A stretch of DNA of 64,000 nucleotides. Origin: Podospora pseudocomata. Lineage: Eukaryota; Ascomycota; Sordariomycetes; Sordariales; Podosporaceae. Numbering within the stretch: position 1 is the first letter of the stretch; every line of letters starts with the position of its first letter. A program made the position numbers and the translations under genes. The DNA lies in contig NC_085891.1 of assembly GCF_035222375.1 (NCBI RefSeq), positions 2,604,001 to 2,668,000 on the forward strand, read 5' to 3'. The notes beneath the pieces were generated by a model. That model searched no databases, was not told the origin of the DNA, and worked only from the letters and a program-made list of their open reading frames with translations. This document shows, piece by piece, positions 11,687 through 24,119 of the stretch.

Positions 11687-11782
11687 GGTCCGGTGGTGTA
11701 GTGGTTATCACATCGTTCTTATAGTTGAGCTTCAGCAACTCATCATATGCGAGGGTCCCGGGTTCAACCCCCGGTCGGACCA
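11687..11782 (+). tRNA. tRNA with intron, probably tRNA-Ile(UAU)
   Basis: A full cloverleaf can be drawn. Acceptor stem 11687-11693 pairs with 11775-11781 (seven pairs, one G-T), with discriminator A at 11782. The D-arm is 11696-11711, the anticodon stem 11713-11717 with 11748-11752, a 5-nt variable loop, and T-arm 11758-11774 with a TTCAACC loop. Positions 33-37 read T-TAT-A, so the anticodon is UAU. A 23-nt intron (11724-11746) follows position 37, the standard eukaryotic site, and contains a GTTG/CAAC hairpin. The innermost anticodon-stem pair (31-39) is T-T, which leaves some doubt about the exact fold. Fungal tRNA-Ile(UAU) genes are known to be interrupted. Confidence 0.85.
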
Positions 11783-13438
11783 ACCCTTTTGCCTCCTTTT
11801 TCGAAGTGCCATTCGACTAGAGGTCGCCTGCCAATTTTATCATTGTATCCGATCCAATTTTTCCATGACGGATGTTTGGTTGTCTGGGCCCTCCCGACAA
11901 AAGAAATCGAGGGTAGAAAGGCCCGTCATCGGGCACCAATCTTTTCGCGTCCGAGTTTGCGCAAAAAGATTCTTGACATCTGGGGCACCCCTGAATTTTT
12001 GTGTACCACAGAAAAAGAACTGTTCTATGCTACACAACTTGAAAACCTACCCTACACCGACTACCAGCTTCTCTTTTGCCATATGTCCCCATCATGGCAT
12101 GCCCCAGACGCACGCTCAAACCTCTTCTGCACCACGTGAGAAGACGGCTCAGGTCGAAACCATGAGAACAACTGGGCGGGGCGCTGCAACCGAAAAGCGT
12201 TGTTTTTCCAGCTGCCGACTTGCAGTTAGGTTGAGTTGAGTCAGCATTGGTTGGGTCATCGGGTCGTTCGTTGTCTTTCATCGAACAAGTAGAAGGGCAT
12301 CGAGAGTGATGGGTTGGTTCGAATAAGCATGCTCCGCTCAAAATGCCGTCACCGGCGGATAGGAATCTCCTGCGTAGAATGGCTTTCCCCTGGTTTGCGG
12401 AGACTTTCTAGGTGCAAGTCATCTTCTAGTTCATCAGGGGGGAGCGTGGGGAGCCACAACCATGGCCACGGTAAAATTAGACAACAAAGAGGGGGGGCAA
12501 GAACACCTAGAAAAAGGGGCCCCTATCAAAACACACACCTGGCAGACGACACTACGAAAACAGAGGATAGAGATCCCGTTGTAACATTTTCCCCATTCCC
12601 TAATGCGGCCTGGGAGAGGTCCTTCAGCAAGTGTTTCCCTCTCGCCAGCATCCCCCTCTTCATGCCTGCCCCCTACCATGATGTCGCATCTTCATGCACC
12701 CCATCCCCCAAGCATGGACAAGCGTGGCCGTAATTCTAGCTTGTCTGTTTTTGAATGTCTGTGGAGCCACCAAAGGGCAGCGGTCGCTCTTTTGGCTCCA
12801 TTTCTGTGATTTTATGCCGGGGCTCATTGGTCCAGGTCAGGGTTCGAACGTTCATCGCGGCGGCACCCATTCCATCCCATCCGATAACCCCCCCCCCGCC
12901 CTCCTCATCGACCCTCTCCCTGCGGTGCGCGCGCGACCATCACATCACCAGACTTTGATTATTTTCTCCCTCTTTTTCGTTTTGGGCATCGATCGTTCTT
13001 TCTCCTGCTACACAACGTCTTAAACACCGGCTCCGTCACCGCTCTCTCGAAAGGAACATACCGACCGACATATAGCTGGATTAATGCTTTAATATCGAAT
13101 TTTTCACTTACCATCACATCGTCGCGACTGGCCTGCCCGTTTTTCCCGGAAGCCCCCCTGACCCATATCAACGACGCGTGAAATCAAAGTGTGGTCGCTT
13201 AAATGTATTACTGAGAAAAGACGTTAGGGCCTGGATAACAAACGACGCCTCAGCGACAAACTCAACAAATGCACCCGAGTCTCGGGCGAGAAGACATAAA
13301 GTGCGTGTCCGAGACCTGAGACCTCACAAAAAGAAAAAAGGAGGGGTTGAGGTCTGGGAAGAATCTGACCAGTCTTGTCTGTCACTCTCGTTGGATGTTG
13401 GGCAGCAGCAGCGTTGACTGGCCAGGGACTTCCCGAAA
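11783..13438. other. Intergenic region and leader of the 13.4-kb gene
   Basis: No gene recognised. The last ~400 nt, with alternating pyrimidine-rich and mixed sequence, probably hold the promoter and 5' UTR of the downstream gene. Confidence 0.5.
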
Positions 13439-16400
13439 ATGACATCGGCCACTTCAGGATTCGCTCCTGAGGCGGGCCGTGGGCCCATCCCCACCACAAC
13501 CACGAACACGGGCGGCATGGCTACAGTGTACAACACAGCAACTGGGACAGAAAGCAACACTGGCAGTGATGCCAGAGACAACGTCTTGCACGCCCATAGG
13601 CAGAGCCACAACTCGTCCAAGCTGCCGGCCTTTCGATTCGCCGACCTGAAAAGGGATCCCATCGTGCTGCCCTCGCTAATCCACAATAACAACTTGAACC
13701 ATGCGGACACGGATGAGAATGATAGGGACGACAACAGCAACCCCCCTGGCGAAAATCAGCACAACCACCCGGACCTGAACGCGAGCGCACCACCCCAGCA
13801 AGCCCAAGCCCACCAAACCCACCAAACCCACCAAACCCGCAGTATCCCTGGTTTGTTGTCGCGCGAGAACCTCCACCAAATCTCCAGCGCCCACAATCTC
13901 TCTTCCGACAAGCCCGTCGTCGCATTTGAAACACCACTGCCAGATGCGCAAAATTCAAGCTCCAACTCGACACCACAACACCAGCACCGGCACCAGCACC
14001 AGCACCAGCCCGCCCTTACCAAGACTCGATCGCTAAAGTTTCAATTCGTGCCATCCGCTGCCACTGCAACTGCGACTGCGACTGCGACCACCATTGCGCT
14101 CGCTAACAACAACACTACTACCACCACCTCGACCATCACCACCACCACCACCACCGCTGCGCCTGCGCCTGCGCCTGCGATTGTGACCTTCACTGCCAAT
14201 TCCACCGACCCATCCGCCGCCGGCACCAAGCGCCCAGCGTCGTTTTCCGACACCCCCAGACCGGTCGCCAGCCTGTATGCGAACAAGGCATCGCAGCTGT
14301 CCTACATCGCGACACCTGTCACCAAACGGCGATTGACTGCCTCCGCTGCCGTGCAGGAAACACCCTCCTCTGTGCCCCGCCCGTCTCCGAGTCTCACGCG
14401 TCTGCGGCCGACCGAGTCTGGCGACAGTAACCAAACCGCCGTGCCCGAGAGCACTACCAAGGAGTGGGCGCAAGGTCAGCGGGACTTGTTGCTGCCCAAA
14501 GAAGGCGACGACCCAGAGGAGCCCGAAAGGAAGAAGCCGCGCCCTCCCTCGTCTTACAAACCACCGGCTTCCACCGCCGGCAGCACTGCCAGTGGACGCG
14601 CCGCCGTCCCTCCACTCCGAGGTTACCGGTCTTCGATATTCAGAAAGAGTGTGGTGATCGACATGCGCGATCGTCGGGTGGCCGAAACCGCATACGGCCA
14701 GGAATCCAACTCGAACCAGCGCGACAAGACTCTTCGTGCCCTTGAGGGCCGCACAGATGACCAATTTTCCCGTCTATCACCACAAGAAACCGGCGACATG
14801 ACGACCACAACAGACAATGACAACACGGCTGATCTCTTTCTAAGAATCGCCAGCGAGACATCCACACGAAAAGTGCCAGAGTTCAAGGGGAAGGTGGAGG
14901 ACCCAAGTGCGGTGCCTGTAAGTGGCTTGCGATTAATTGACTTTATATAAGGCCATCGGCGGATTCTCCCCGACGCTTGTATCTCGGAGGTCGCGTGGGT
15001 AAACACAGCTAAGGCAAACGGGCTAACCGTGTTATCAGTCCCGCATCACCCGCATTTCGCACCGCAGGCCGCTCTCTACTGCCATCGCAACCTTCCAGGC
15101 CAATTCCCCACCCCAGCTTGCTCGTCGTCTTTCCGACCAGCGTGAAACGACTAGATCCCGCCAGCGGGCAGAGAGCAACACAGCACAGCAAATGACGAGG
15201 GAACTGGCCTACCGGACGAGCCCTCGAGATAAACTCAACCCTATAATGACCTCCTCCACCACCACCACCACCATCACCGCTACCGAAGACCCTTCCCCTC
15301 GCACCGTGTCGATTCGCACACCACTGAAGCCCTCGGCCATCACCACCCCGAGATCGATTCAGTTCCAGGACACTCTCTCGGAAAGCGCTTCGGCCTACCA
15401 GCGACGAAGGCAATCGCTTACTGCTAACAACGAGAACCAACCGTCCAGCGCTCGGGCGCCCCAGTATAGGAGCTCCAACCTCGCCCAGTCGCGAATATAT
15501 CACTCGTCTCCCTTGGTGCCGAAACCCATGATTCCCTCCAAGGATGACCCCATTCCGAGCACCGAAACCAACCAGGGCGTCGAGGGCAACGAGTCCTCCT
15601 CGTCGACGGCCGCCCCATCTACAGTGTGGGACGAGCTGGACGACCTGAAATCACGAATTAACCGGCTCGAACTCACAGGCAAAATGCCCTCGAGCTCTGG
15701 TGCTGCCATGTCCAGGAGTTCTGACGAAAACCGCCCCCCGACTGCCACGACGAATGCCACCACCATGTCAGCATCCCCCAAGCGCGGCTCCGGTGCTAGC
15801 GCCTCGCAGCCAAACGTCAACAGCAGCTTTACCAGTAACACATCATCGAACCGGGGTGAGACTCAGCCCTTGCTGATCTCTGCTCTCAACAAGACAAAGG
15901 GTCTCGTGGGGTCCGAGGCGTTCAGTGCGATGGAATCTGCCGCCAACGATGTTTTGGCTCTCACGACAATGCTCGGTACTTCAGGCCAACCGGGGCCTAT
16001 TTCTAGCGGTGCCAGTGCCATCGGATATGGCAGCAACAATGGTAGCGTTACTGACAGACAATTACGACGGAAAGCAGATGGCATCTGCAGGAGCTTGACA
16101 GAGCTCTATATTGCTCTTGCTGACGAGCTTTCTCAGAAGCAAAGCACCGGATCCTCCAATAAGCGGGAAAGGGAGGAGGATGGGCCGGCGAGCCCGACGT
16201 CAGCGAGGAGACCGGTGGTCCTAAACACCGTTGCTGCTGCGGCTTCCAGGAGGCAAAGTGCCGCGGCGGATGCCGTCACACCACTCCCACCGAAGAGCCC
16301 GAGGGCACCGACAAGCCTGGAGGTCAAGAGGCAAAGCATTCTTGCCGCTGCTTCTGCTCCATCAGCACCCTCTGCTGCTAGCCAGAGGTACGCTGCTGTA

Positions 16401-17093
16401 CCTGGCACGCCTGTGGACTCTGCCGGTGCGGGGAGGAAGTCATCCCTTCTCCTCGGCAGGGCAAGAAGAGCAGGGACGGAAGAGCCGGAGGATTCCGGCC
16501 GGCGATCATCGCTTCACCTAAGAACCCGCAGGGCAACAACTGAAGAACCGGAGGATCAGCCCCAACAACAGCAGCAGCAACAACAACAACAACAACAATC
16601 AACCCCTGTCCCGAGAACGGAGGCGGGAAGAAAAACATCACTGTTGCTGAGAACAAGGAAAACAATGAACGATGTCGATGATTTGGACGGCGATTCCAGT
16701 AGATACCGCACCCCCTCCCGCGCGGTGACAGAAGTGAACTCGTCGTTTCGCTCGTCGGGAGCCGTCACAGCCTCGGCTCCTAGGGAAAGCGCGAGGTCGC
16801 CGCCTGATCTGCTTGATTTGCCTAGTGCATCGTCGTCTGCGCTCCCGAGAAGGAGGTTGGTCCCTTCGAGTCTGAACGCGAGGTTGATTGTTCCTGCGGT
16901 GAGCAGCGGCTCCGGGCCGACGACGCCGATTCCGAGACGGTATCTGGAGCGGGGGACGCCGATGAGGGAGAGCAGCAGCGTGGCGAATGGGGATGCGGCG
17001 GATAGGATCATTATTGAGGAGGGGAGGAGGGGGGAGCAGAGGCAGTTTTTGCAGCTTTCGTCGGGGGTGGGTTGGGGAGAAGTAATAGTTTGA
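13439..17093 (+). CDS. Low-complexity conserved fungal protein, C-terminus probably frameshifted
   Basis: Two exons, 13439-14917 and 15039-17093, with a 121-nt intron (donor GTAAGT, branch CTAAC near 15023, phase 0). As the sequence stands this gives 1,177 aa. Function unknown. The protein is Ser/Thr/Pro-rich with HQT triplets (13801-13840), a Thr/Ala tract (14050-14190) and a poly-Gln run (16563-16599). A more ordered patch begins with DELDDLKSRINRLELTG near residue 690, followed by a stretch around 760-870 (QPLLISALNKTK... to ITELYIALADEL-like). I recall this patch from Pezizomycotina hypothetical proteins often auto-labelled 'LPXTG-motif' proteins, a label with no functional meaning. The last ~20 residues before the stop at 17091 look wrong: another frame stays open to 17182 with a better Arg/Ser-rich ending. 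Confidence 0.8.
16563..16599 (+). repeat. CAA/CAG poly-Gln tract
   Basis: In-frame run of CAA and CAG codons encoding about 12 glutamines inside the 1,177-aa protein. It is a likely length-variable site between strains. Confidence 0.85.
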
Positions 17094-18446
17094 ATAGTAG
17101 GAGGAGGGAGGGGAGTGGGATTCCGATGGTGAGGGAGTCGAGGGTTGAGTTGATGCAGGGGAGGGAGAGGGAGTATAGATAAGGGAAAGGGGGTTCTTGT
17201 TGGATTGTGGATGATGACGGTTTATGACCTTGTTTCTGGGTTTTCACGGCTTGGAGTCTTTTTTTAATTTTTTTTTTGACCGGACAATGATAATTACGGA
17301 GAGTGTTGTTGTTGAATGGGAAAAGGGGAGGGGGGCGTTTGTTTGCTTTGTAGGGGGGAGTTGTTTCAAAAGGAAGGGAGGGGAAATGCATTCCGTGAAA
17401 GAGGGTGGAAAAGCAGTTTTTTTTTTCTTTTTTTTCTACTGTGAGCCCTGTTTTTGTTCGGGCGGCGGCATGGATTGCATTATGCATGATTTATACACAT
17501 TTTTATTTTGGGGTTGAGGGGGATGAATGAAGTTGGATGAAGATGGGTTTTCTTGTCATGACAGGATTTCATGATGAAGAATCGGGAGGAGGTGGAAGTT
17601 TGCGGTTTTTATTTTATTTTATGTTGAAAGAGGGCCGGGGGAGGGGGCGATGAAGATGATTCCAGCGGGAAGGAGGGGGGGTTTCTTCTTTGAAGTGTAG
17701 GTGTTGGATCAGCATATCTCACCGCAGTCTTCTTTAAAGGACGGTTCTTACCCTGTGAGGTTTTTCATGATGGGGTGGGGGTTTTCAGGTTTTTTCTTCT
17801 TTCGGATTGAGAAGAGGTTGTCATGACTCTCCTATCCAGTGTTGTTGTTATTATTTTTTGGTTGTTTCTTTCTGGGTAACAAGGATAGGAAATCCAACCC
17901 ATTCACGGGGGCTAGGGGGGATTATATCCGGATAATTGGAAGGTTGGTTGGGATAAGCGGTTGGTGCGTTTGTTTTTTTGTCTTTTACAAGGAGATGAAA
18001 CACATCATCGAACATTGGGGGGAGTGTTGATGGGAGGGAGAAAAATGGAATAAGGAATCACCTAGGAACTGGAATATGGGTTATGGATTAAGGGCAAATG
18101 GGATTAAGGAATTAAGGGAAGGGGGGGCAATAATGGGATGGGAAATATGTTTTTGACTAGCGTTGGTTTTTGCGTTCTTGAGGAGGTTTTTTTTTTTTTT
18201 TTGGGGTGTGTTGTATATATCTTATGTGAGGAAGAAGAATATAACCTATCAGTGGTATGGATATCTATTGGTGAGGCGTGAAATCAACTAACTGTAAATC
18301 GACTTCACTGTCAGTATCAAGATAGGCCGAGCAGTCTTGGTCGGAAAGATCAAGTTTTGCTCAGAGTCTAAACGCTGTTTGTGTCAAGCATTTAAGCCCT
18401 CTTTGGAACTTTGACTTGTGTTTTACTCCTTTGATTTTTTTCCTTG

Positions 18447-18852
18447 ACCATTGCCGTCCTCATCACCACCTGGAACTTCCCATCGCGAATTCTCACAACG
18501 GCCACTGACGACAACAATACCAAGAGGAGCACCCTAGGCGATCTTCTCTCGTTTTTTGAGATAATACTGCGAGATCTCGGCGAGAAAGATCCCCCTCACG
18601 GGCAGAGACGGACGAACACGAGCAATCAAAGGAAAAGGAAGCAGAATGCGAAGAGGAGAGAACGTGGATGGTTTGCAGCCGCTGTCATGTGGCGTTTGAG
18701 AAACTGCTCCTGTGATATCTGCCGACCTAAGCAGACGTCTGCCGCCTCTTCTGGGTCAAGTTCGGGGTGGTGGGTGAGTCAATTCTGGCGGTACTTGACC
18801 ACATCTGAGGAGCGTCCGAAGGCGAGGGCGGTTTGCCGGTGGTATCATCCTG
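18447..18852 (+). pseudogene. Decayed exon ending in CRWYHPG, possible CHORD-like relative
   Basis: An open plus-strand frame with no clear ATG ends in VCRWYHPG followed directly by a phase-1 GTATGT donor at 18853. The two CHORD-like paralogues near 40-41.6 kb have YCDWYHTG and CCDRHHPG with a phase-1 intron at exactly the same position. A CSCDIC motif lies upstream. After the candidate acceptor at 18909 every frame soon hits a stop, so if related it is broken. The evidence is weak. Confidence 0.25.
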
Positions 18853-19446
18853 GTATGTTTGTATCATTTTCTGTGAATGTCCAAGGCAGGTAAGGTAGGT
18901 GTTGACAGCATCGGATCCTGAGGAGGATTGACCACGATTGGTGACCTTATCAAGGACAATCTGGCCCCCGGGTATGGAGCTTTAGGATGGAGCATGTTCA
19001 CGAGGAGGATCTGCAGCCTGTCGTCTGGAGCTGCTGCTGGCGATGGAGGCGCGGGTGGTGGCTTGGGGACACTGGTTGGGGGGTTGTTTTTGGGCCGGGG
19101 TACTTTCATGGATGTATGTGCTCTGGGGGGGAGCACACTGTGGAGAAAAACTCCCAATGTGCTATCGTTTTTGCTTTGCGTATCCGGGCATTCTACACGA
19201 GTTTGGAGCGTGGCGTCGGGCTGGCGTGGGTCAGAGTAAGATTTGGTGAAGTCGTGACTTGGGCTGGACATCAATATCGATATAATGCTTACCAATTGCC
19301 CGTGGTCACCAGTTTCTCCCAAGGTTCCATCAATGCCGGAGCTGAGGGGTTGAGAGGAGGTTGCTTCAGAAATTCTTTGACCATCCACATTTTGTTTCCG
19401 AGCTGAGACGTCGAGAGTGTGTTACTCTGGGCTTTAACAGTCCAAC

Positions 19447-20521
19447 ATGAACTCCAACGACTCGACAAGGGACAGCGACTGTCCAACAGATAGTGATGGC
19501 CCTATCTTCGGCCCTTTTGTAGGGTCCATATGGGTATCAGGACCCTACCTATCCCACGACATTCTTGCACCGCCAAATAGAAGAACAACCCAACAGGAAG
19601 GAGGAGGAACGAACTGAGAATACCGAGGAAGGGGAGGAGCAGCCAACTGGCGAGCAGCAATACCCGGAGTGGACGTGGTTCAAGTGTGGCCTCTGTTGGA
19701 AAGATACTATACTTCTTTCAAGGTCAGGCATACCCCAATGCTGATTTCCTGGAGTATCACCTCCGAGGCCGATCACGTAGGTCTTCTATCTTCTATTTTG
19801 AAGTGCACTCACCTAGTTACTAAATTGGTCCCAGAAAAACGCGGGTCGCTGTGGTATATTTGTTATAGATCAACAGATTCGGTGGCTCACGCTCCCTTTT
19901 TTTTTTTTTTTTTTTTTAATCTTCCGCTTCGACTTCCAAGTCATGGAAAGGCGTTGCAGTTACGAGAATGGGGGGACTTTTGCACTGGCAAAGATTTCAG
20001 AATGTTCTTGATAGCAGAATCCCAAAAACCATCCATTGTTGGAACCTCCCCTTCAAAACAATTTCACTAACCCAATCCTATTCTTTTCTCCCTCCCATCA
20101 ACCCCCAGACACCATCCCCAACCTAAGCACCCAACTCGCCAGCATGGCCGTTAGAGCCCCCAAGCGGCAAGTCCCCCATCCTGTTTCATGAGGCCTTTCT
20201 CTTCAATAACGCTGATAGTTAAGGCTCAGCTGAAAGCATGTCGTATATACTGGAGTAGATATTGACAAGTTAGAAACTCCGTGGCGTTCTTGAGCTGAGC
20301 CATGCCCGCCGATGAGCACATTTGCGCCCCAAACTATCCTCGCTTGACCAATGATCTCCTCTTCTCTCAATAACTCAGCCGTACCCTCAACATCATTCAT
20401 TCTTCACCTTCTCCACATCCACTCCGACGGCACCAAAAAGACAAAAGCTACCTGGCATCCCACCTACATGGCCGGCTGTATGTACTCAGACAAGCCTCAC
20501 AAGCCAAAGAACCAACCATGA
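19447..20521 (+). pseudogene. Cluster of coding-like fragments, unidentified
   Basis: Several short plus-strand pieces look more like exons than chance. An ATG at 19447 opens an acidic 57-aa frame. A frame at about 19580-19725 encodes an acidic Glu-rich stretch and then WFKCGLCWKD. A shifted frame at about 19720-19810 continues with FLEYHLRGRS, together suggesting a broken C-x2-C...H finger. A classic intron end (ACTAAC then a pyrimidine tract and CAG) precedes 20107-20190, which reads TIPNLSTQLASMAVRAPKRQ, and 20405-20521 reads a Lys-rich segment ending in a stop. The pieces cannot be joined into one intact frame. No family is recognised. Confidence 0.25.
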
Positions 20522-22870
20522 AGTCTCTGTGTGACCCTGTCAGTTCTTATCTCCTGAAGACTACTGGCTGCAGGACACATCGGTCACATGACATGGCCTA
20601 CACATAGTCCTGTGATATCAGTGTAGAAAAAGACAAATAGACTAGAACTTGGCATAGGCAAAGGCCTGGGGTGCAGCAGGCATACCCGTCTACCCATCGA
20701 GGTCTAACTCTCCACGAGTTTGCATCGAATTAACCAATGAGCTCGTGAATGTTCACGATGAGTAATTGAGGATATATCCAGAATGTCTTGAACGTAGGAG
20801 GCCTGCCCATTCGTGTGCGCTTCACTCGACCAGTCGGACACTCCGGCCCAGAGTCCGGTGCGTCTGACCTCGGCGAAGTGTGGCGTTGATTGAGGGAGGT
20901 GTCAGTGCGAGAGTGTCACGCTGGTCAAAAAAAGCAAGACACAAATCAGGCAATATGAAATGGGTTGTGGTTGCGTGGTTCACTACCCGCTTCCCCCCCC
21001 TTCCCGCCTGCGAGCCACTGCAGAACCGGGTCACACAGCATATGTCTTCTCTGTGGATATGCAGAGGAAGCCCTCGTCCGAGCAACTGTTTTGCCGCCCG
21101 CGAGGCCTGCTTGTCTGAGCGGGGAAAGGAAAACAAGCTATTGTTCTCCTCCAACAATGGCAAGTAGAAATACGGACCGTTTTCAGGTGATATATAAAAC
21201 AGACGCCAGCCCGCATGCGGGATGCCAATTGGGTGGGTTGCAGACAGCCAGGAGAAACCCCCACAAATTCCAGAGCCAAAGATGGGGCTGTCCTACATAA
21301 AGACAGTCTGAATTCGGGGGCCAATTGAAGGATGTGGACGGGAAACGGTTTATAAAGTCGACGACAACAGAGATGGCGGTAGCTGGGGAAACCCCACGCT
21401 GACCCACTGGAACCCAAGCATCCGGGAATAGGAATGGGGCCGAGGGGCCTGTCATGTTGTTCTAGAAAAGAGTGGTGGATTAGTAGGGCTGGTCTAAACT
21501 CCACATTGTCGATGCCAACACCTACAGCTCGATGCGACGATGTCCTGCTTCTGCTGGTGAGCGAAGGGTTCCCCAGGGACGAGGGTGCTGGCAAGGGACT
21601 GGCTGCGGGGCTGCCGAGGGCTCCGAGGGACAGTGCTGCCATCTCCTGCTGTTTCCCGGTGTGATATGGGTCCAGCCAGCTCATGTGTGATGCTGCTTCT
21701 GTGCCGTCCTCCCAGACATCAATCAATTCAGCACAGAAGGATGGGGAGAGGTTGGGGAGACGCAGTGACAAAGGGGTCGGAAAGCACAAGCCAAGCTGAG
21801 CCCTGAGCTTCCAGCAGCCTGCATCATCCCCCACCTCCCCACCTCCCTTCTCGGCGACATGCCGATGGAGCTTGAGAGCTCAGGATTGGGGTCATCGTCA
21901 AAAACACCATGTGTTTGCCGTGGGGAAGGCCCAGTGGGAAGACCCGGTGGGAAGGGGAAGGGGTCGAAAGGCAGGTTTCCTACTGCAGTTTGGCGCTTGA
22001 GCACACACGGGCCCCACTGAAATAGGTGTCGGGACTGGCTGCCGATGGCCGACGTTGTGATTTTTCTGTATGCGATTGTTAGTGTGATTGGACCACTCGA
22101 ATGGCCGTTTTTTTTTTCTTTGGAGTTGCTGATTCTTCGTTCGCTCGAAGTTCTTCGCCTCTCCAACTTCGAACCCCTCTTTTCCCTTTTCAACCTTCAA
22201 CCTGCTCTCTCTCTCTCTCTCTCTCTCTCCTCTCACCTTCCACCCCGTCTCCTCCTTCTTCACACTCTCATCCCCATCACTTCTCACCCGGGAATGTGTT
22301 AAACCCGTTCCTGTCGGTGCATCCCATCCCGTCCTTCCACCTCACCACCCCTCTCTCTCCTGAAACCGCAGCGGAAACTGAGGTTCCAGTTGTCAATTGC
22401 GCCCCGGTCCACCGCCCGCCGCAAAAAGGTACGTGCTCCTCTCACTCTGCCCCGCCATCCGCACCAAGTCCAGGGTAGCTTGGCCACGGCGCGCCGTTTC
22501 CTCTTTCTGCCTCTGGCCTGTGTCGCCTGCTTTTCGCACAGAAAAACAGAATCGCAGCAGGTACAATACTCAAAAGCAAAAGCTCCTACCCTTGCCGCGG
22601 TAGCACCGAGAAGCCAATTCCAGAGCTTAACCATTGACTCTTCTCTCTGCTCAGTTCTCCCACCACACTCACGCCTTTCCCTCCTCCGCCTCCACCCTCC
22701 ACCACTTTTTTCCTCTACCAACCACGCAAATTCCAATCCCTTCTCCGACCCTGAAGTGATTTTGTCTCTTCACATCTCCCGCTTCCATCAACCACCCGCC
22801 ATTCACGATCCATTCACCTTCCCCCCTCCCCCCTCCCCCCCCCCCTAACCCCCTCAACCCAATCCTCAAT

Positions 22871-24119
22871 ATGTCTGCCCCTCAAGACTCTGTCCCGTCC
22901 AACGGCGCCGACCTCAACGAATCATTCGACCAGCTCAAGCTCAACGACGAGCCGCGCCTTGGTCCCGATGGAGAGCCGGCTCCCAAGACGGACGAGGAAT
23001 ACGCACAAACTCAGATGACCTTGCGGGCTATTGTGTCTTCGAAGGAAGCTGGGGTAATCATTGGAAAGGCTGGCAAGAATGTCGCTGATTTGCGTGATGA
23101 GACTGGCGTCAAGGCTGGCGTGAGCAAGGTTGTTCCCGGCGTCTATGACCGTGTTCTCACCATCACCGGCGGCTGCGAAGCCATCTCCAAGGCCTATGCC
23201 AAGGTTGCCTCTGCTCTGATGGAAGGCGCTCCTGCTATGGGCATGGGAGGCGTCGTCGCTGCCAATGGAACTCATCGTATGTGCTCTACTTGATGACCAT
23301 CTCTGTTCACTGCGCTAACCTGGTGGGGCAACACAGCCATCAAGCTTCTTATCTCTCACAACCAGATGGGCACCGTTATTGGTAGACAAGGTCTCAAAAT
23401 CAAGCATATCCAGGATGTGTCGGGTGTGCGCATGGTTGCGCAAAAGGAAATGCTGCCGCAGTCTACCGAGCGTGTTGTCGAGGTCCAAGGCACCCCTGAG
23501 GGCATCCAGCGTGCGACTTGGGAGATTTGCAAGTGCTTGGTCGACGACTGGCAGCGCGGCCAGGGCACTGTCCTCTACAACCCTGTGGTTCGCACAGGAA
23601 CTGGCGCGGGCGCGCCGGCGATGGGAGGTGCTAGCAGCTACCCCCAGGAGAGGGCCCCCTATGGCGGTTCATCCCGTGTTACACGGACCGGCAACGGCGC
23701 CGACTTTAGCAATGGCGGCCCTCGCCAGTATAACCGTCGCTCCGATTCCGATGCTGCTCAGCGCGGCCCTCCCACACACGACGAGAACGGCGAGGAAATC
23801 CAGACGCAGAACATCAGTATTCCCGCTGATATGGTTGGCTGCATCATTGGCCGTGCTGGTTCCAAGATTAGCGAGATCCGCAAGACTTCTGGAGCTCGCA
23901 TCTCGATTGCCAAGGTGGGTGCCTCTTTATCTGAGATGACAAGTGGTGTGTGCTGACCGGGGTGAACAGGCCCCTCATGACGATACCGGTGAGCGCATGT
24001 TCACCATCATGGGTAGCGCCAAAGCCAACGAGACGGCCCTCTATCTTCTGTACGAGAACCTCGAGGCCGAGAAGATTCGTCGCCAGGAGATGCAACAATC
24101 TGGTCAGGTTTCTGCTTAG
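22871..24119 (+). CDS. Triple KH-domain RNA-binding protein
   Basis: Exons 22871-23276, 23337-23914 and 23970-24119 (introns of 60 and 55 nt with CTAAC and CTGAC branch sites) give 377 aa. Three KH domains are visible, each with its GxxG RNA-binding loop: KH1 about 48-120 (GKAG at 65-68), KH2 about 136-205 (GRQG at 151-154) and KH3 about 296-365 (GRAG at 307-310). The spacing of two adjacent KH domains, a Gly/Ser/Arg linker and a C-terminal KH is the architecture of poly(C)-binding proteins and of yeast Pbp2/Hek2. Such proteins bind C-rich or structured RNA and act in mRNA stability, localisation or telomere-linked functions. Which of these applies cannot be told. A long pyrimidine-rich leader precedes the ATG. 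Confidence 0.93.

Larger units (their letters stand above)
17183..22870. other. Gene-poor region with coding-like fragments
   Basis: No intact gene can be supported over 5.7 kb. The first kilobase is G/T-rich 3' flank. Between 18.4 and 20.6 kb several short plus-strand segments look like decayed exons and are described separately. A 21-T run lies at 19897-19917. From about 22.1 kb the sequence turns pyrimidine-rich, with a CT repeat at 22205-22229, and probably serves as promoter and leader of the KH-protein gene. A GTACGT donor-like site at 22430 hints at a 5' UTR intron. Confidence 0.5.

Noticed and set aside
12841-12860. GGTTCGAAC, a possible tRNA B box
   Set aside because: No T-stem pairing and no acceptor or D-arm around it.
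21031-21834. Minus-strand 267-codon open frame
   Set aside because: No recognisable domain or splice context; composition looks like translated non-coding DNA.
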